Shown here piece by piece: positions 4,888 to 5,316 of a DNA stretch of 5,316 nt (its first letter is position 1; the number at the start of each line of letters is the position of its first letter). Source of the DNA: Chloroflexota bacterium (GTDB lineage: Bacteria > Chloroflexota > Limnocylindria > Limnocylindrales > CSP1-4); NCBI GenBank assembly GCA_025355255.1, contig JANYAA010000013.1, positions 1 to 5,316 of the forward strand, read 5' to 3'. The notes beneath the pieces are model-generated. The model was not told the origin of the DNA, ran no database searches, and saw nothing but the letters and a program-made list of their open reading frames with translations. Both the position numbers and the translations under genes were made by a program.

Positions 4888-5316
4888 ACGCGCTGGTGCC
4901 GGTGCCGTCAGACGGCGCCGTGGGGGTGGACGTGGACTCGGCGATGATCGTGCCGTCGGGACCGACGGTCGCCCTTCGGCGCTCGCGTGCCCGCCTTGCG
5001 ACGACACCGCCCGCGTGGGCGGCCGTGGCGACGGCGACAAAGCCGACTGCGCCCAACCCGATGGTCTGCGCGTCAACGTCGACGCCAAACATCTTCACGC
5101 CGGGGAGCCGGTCGTAGAACGGGCTCATGCGCTCCCAGAACCGCGGGGCGGCGCAGCCGATACAGCCGTGGCCGGCCCCGATGGGCCAGTTGGTGCCGTC
5201 GTTCCAGCGAACGATCGGGCAGTTGTAGGTGGCCTGTGGCCCCTTGCAGCCCATCTTGTAGAGGCACCAGCCATTGCGGTGACCCTCATCGCCCCACATC
5301 TCAACAAAGCGGCCGG
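4886..5316 (-). CDS. hyaA: [NiFe]-hydrogenase small subunit, C-terminal part (5' end beyond window)
   Basis: This is the electron-transfer subunit of a membrane-bound uptake hydrogenase; it carries three Fe-S clusters in line from the active site. Only the last 142 residues are visible, because the frame stays open to the right edge. Seen: GWCLYKMGCKGP, giving two Cys that match distal-cluster ligands; then YNCPIVRWNDG, NWPIGAGHGC and CIGC, giving three Cys that match the medial cluster, with Pro in place of a fourth Cys as in the usual [3Fe-4S] site. A single hydrophobic helix at about 5000-5068 (TIGLGAVGFVAVATAAHAGG) is followed by RRARERRR and a hydrophilic Ser/Thr/Pro tail. This is the classic C-terminal anchor with a positive cytoplasmic stop. 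The Tat signal and the proximal cluster, including any supernumerary Cys linked to O2 tolerance, lie outside the window. Order and spacing match hyaABC. The family is certain; the subgroup is not decidable here. Confidence 0.96.
   Translation of the reverse strand, partial: GRFVEMWGDEGHRNGWCLYKMGCKGPQATYNCPIVRWNDGTNWPIGAGHGCIGCAAPRFWERMSPFYDRLPGVKMFGVDVDAQTIGLGAVGFVAVATAAHAGGVVARRARERRRATVGPDGTIIAESTSTPTAPSDGTGTSA

Noticed and set aside
1..5316. CRISPR array, tRNA, rRNA, transposase or integrase
   Set aside because: No regularly spaced direct repeats, no tRNA-like cloverleaf sequence and no recombinase motifs were seen on either strand.

Overview
The window is GC-rich bacterial DNA (about two thirds G+C by eye) read almost entirely from the minus strand. 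It holds a membrane-bound, respiratory-type group 1 [NiFe]-hydrogenase operon followed by a short tail of unrelated genes. The proteins resemble the Hya/Hup type: a small subunit with a C-terminal membrane anchor, a large subunit with RICGVC and DPCLACAVH motifs, and a four-helix diheme cytochrome b. A high-GC bacterium such as an actinomycete or a Chloroflexota lineage would fit, but the sequence alone does not settle the phylum.

Layout in transcription order (right to left). The C-terminal 142 residues of the small subunit HyaA run off the right edge (4886-5316). After 9 bases comes the large subunit HyaB (3170-4876), then cytochrome b HyaC (2382-3170) and a HypA-like nickel chaperone (2032-2382); these three are joined by TGATG stop/start overlaps. 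After 58 bases comes the large-subunit maturation endopeptidase HyaD (1470-1973, GTG start, GGAGG ribosome site). Then comes a 57-residue two-helix membrane protein (1251-1424), a small GIY-YIG-like protein (901-1254) joined to it by an ATGA overlap, and thymidylate kinase Tmk (200-871, or 200-937 with an upstream start).

How they work together. HyaA and HyaB form the H2-oxidising dimer. HyaC anchors it and should pass electrons to the quinone pool. HypA delivers nickel to the large-subunit precursor, and HyaD then removes its 15-residue C-terminal tail. HypB-F are not in the window. The membrane protein, the GIY-YIG-like protein and Tmk have no obvious role in hydrogenase function, but they lie in the same direction with tight spacing and may be co-transcribed.

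The left edge is anomalous. Bases 1-89 are an exact inverted copy of an internal piece of tmk (648-736), followed by about 110 bases of sequence with no recognised gene. This is either a chimeric or palindromic assembly end or a very recent inverted duplication. No tRNA, rRNA, CRISPR array, transposase or convincing terminator was seen. The operon promoter must lie beyond the right edge. I do not see a clearly new system; the least explained parts are the small membrane protein, the degenerate GIY-YIG-like protein and the left-edge inverted repeat.
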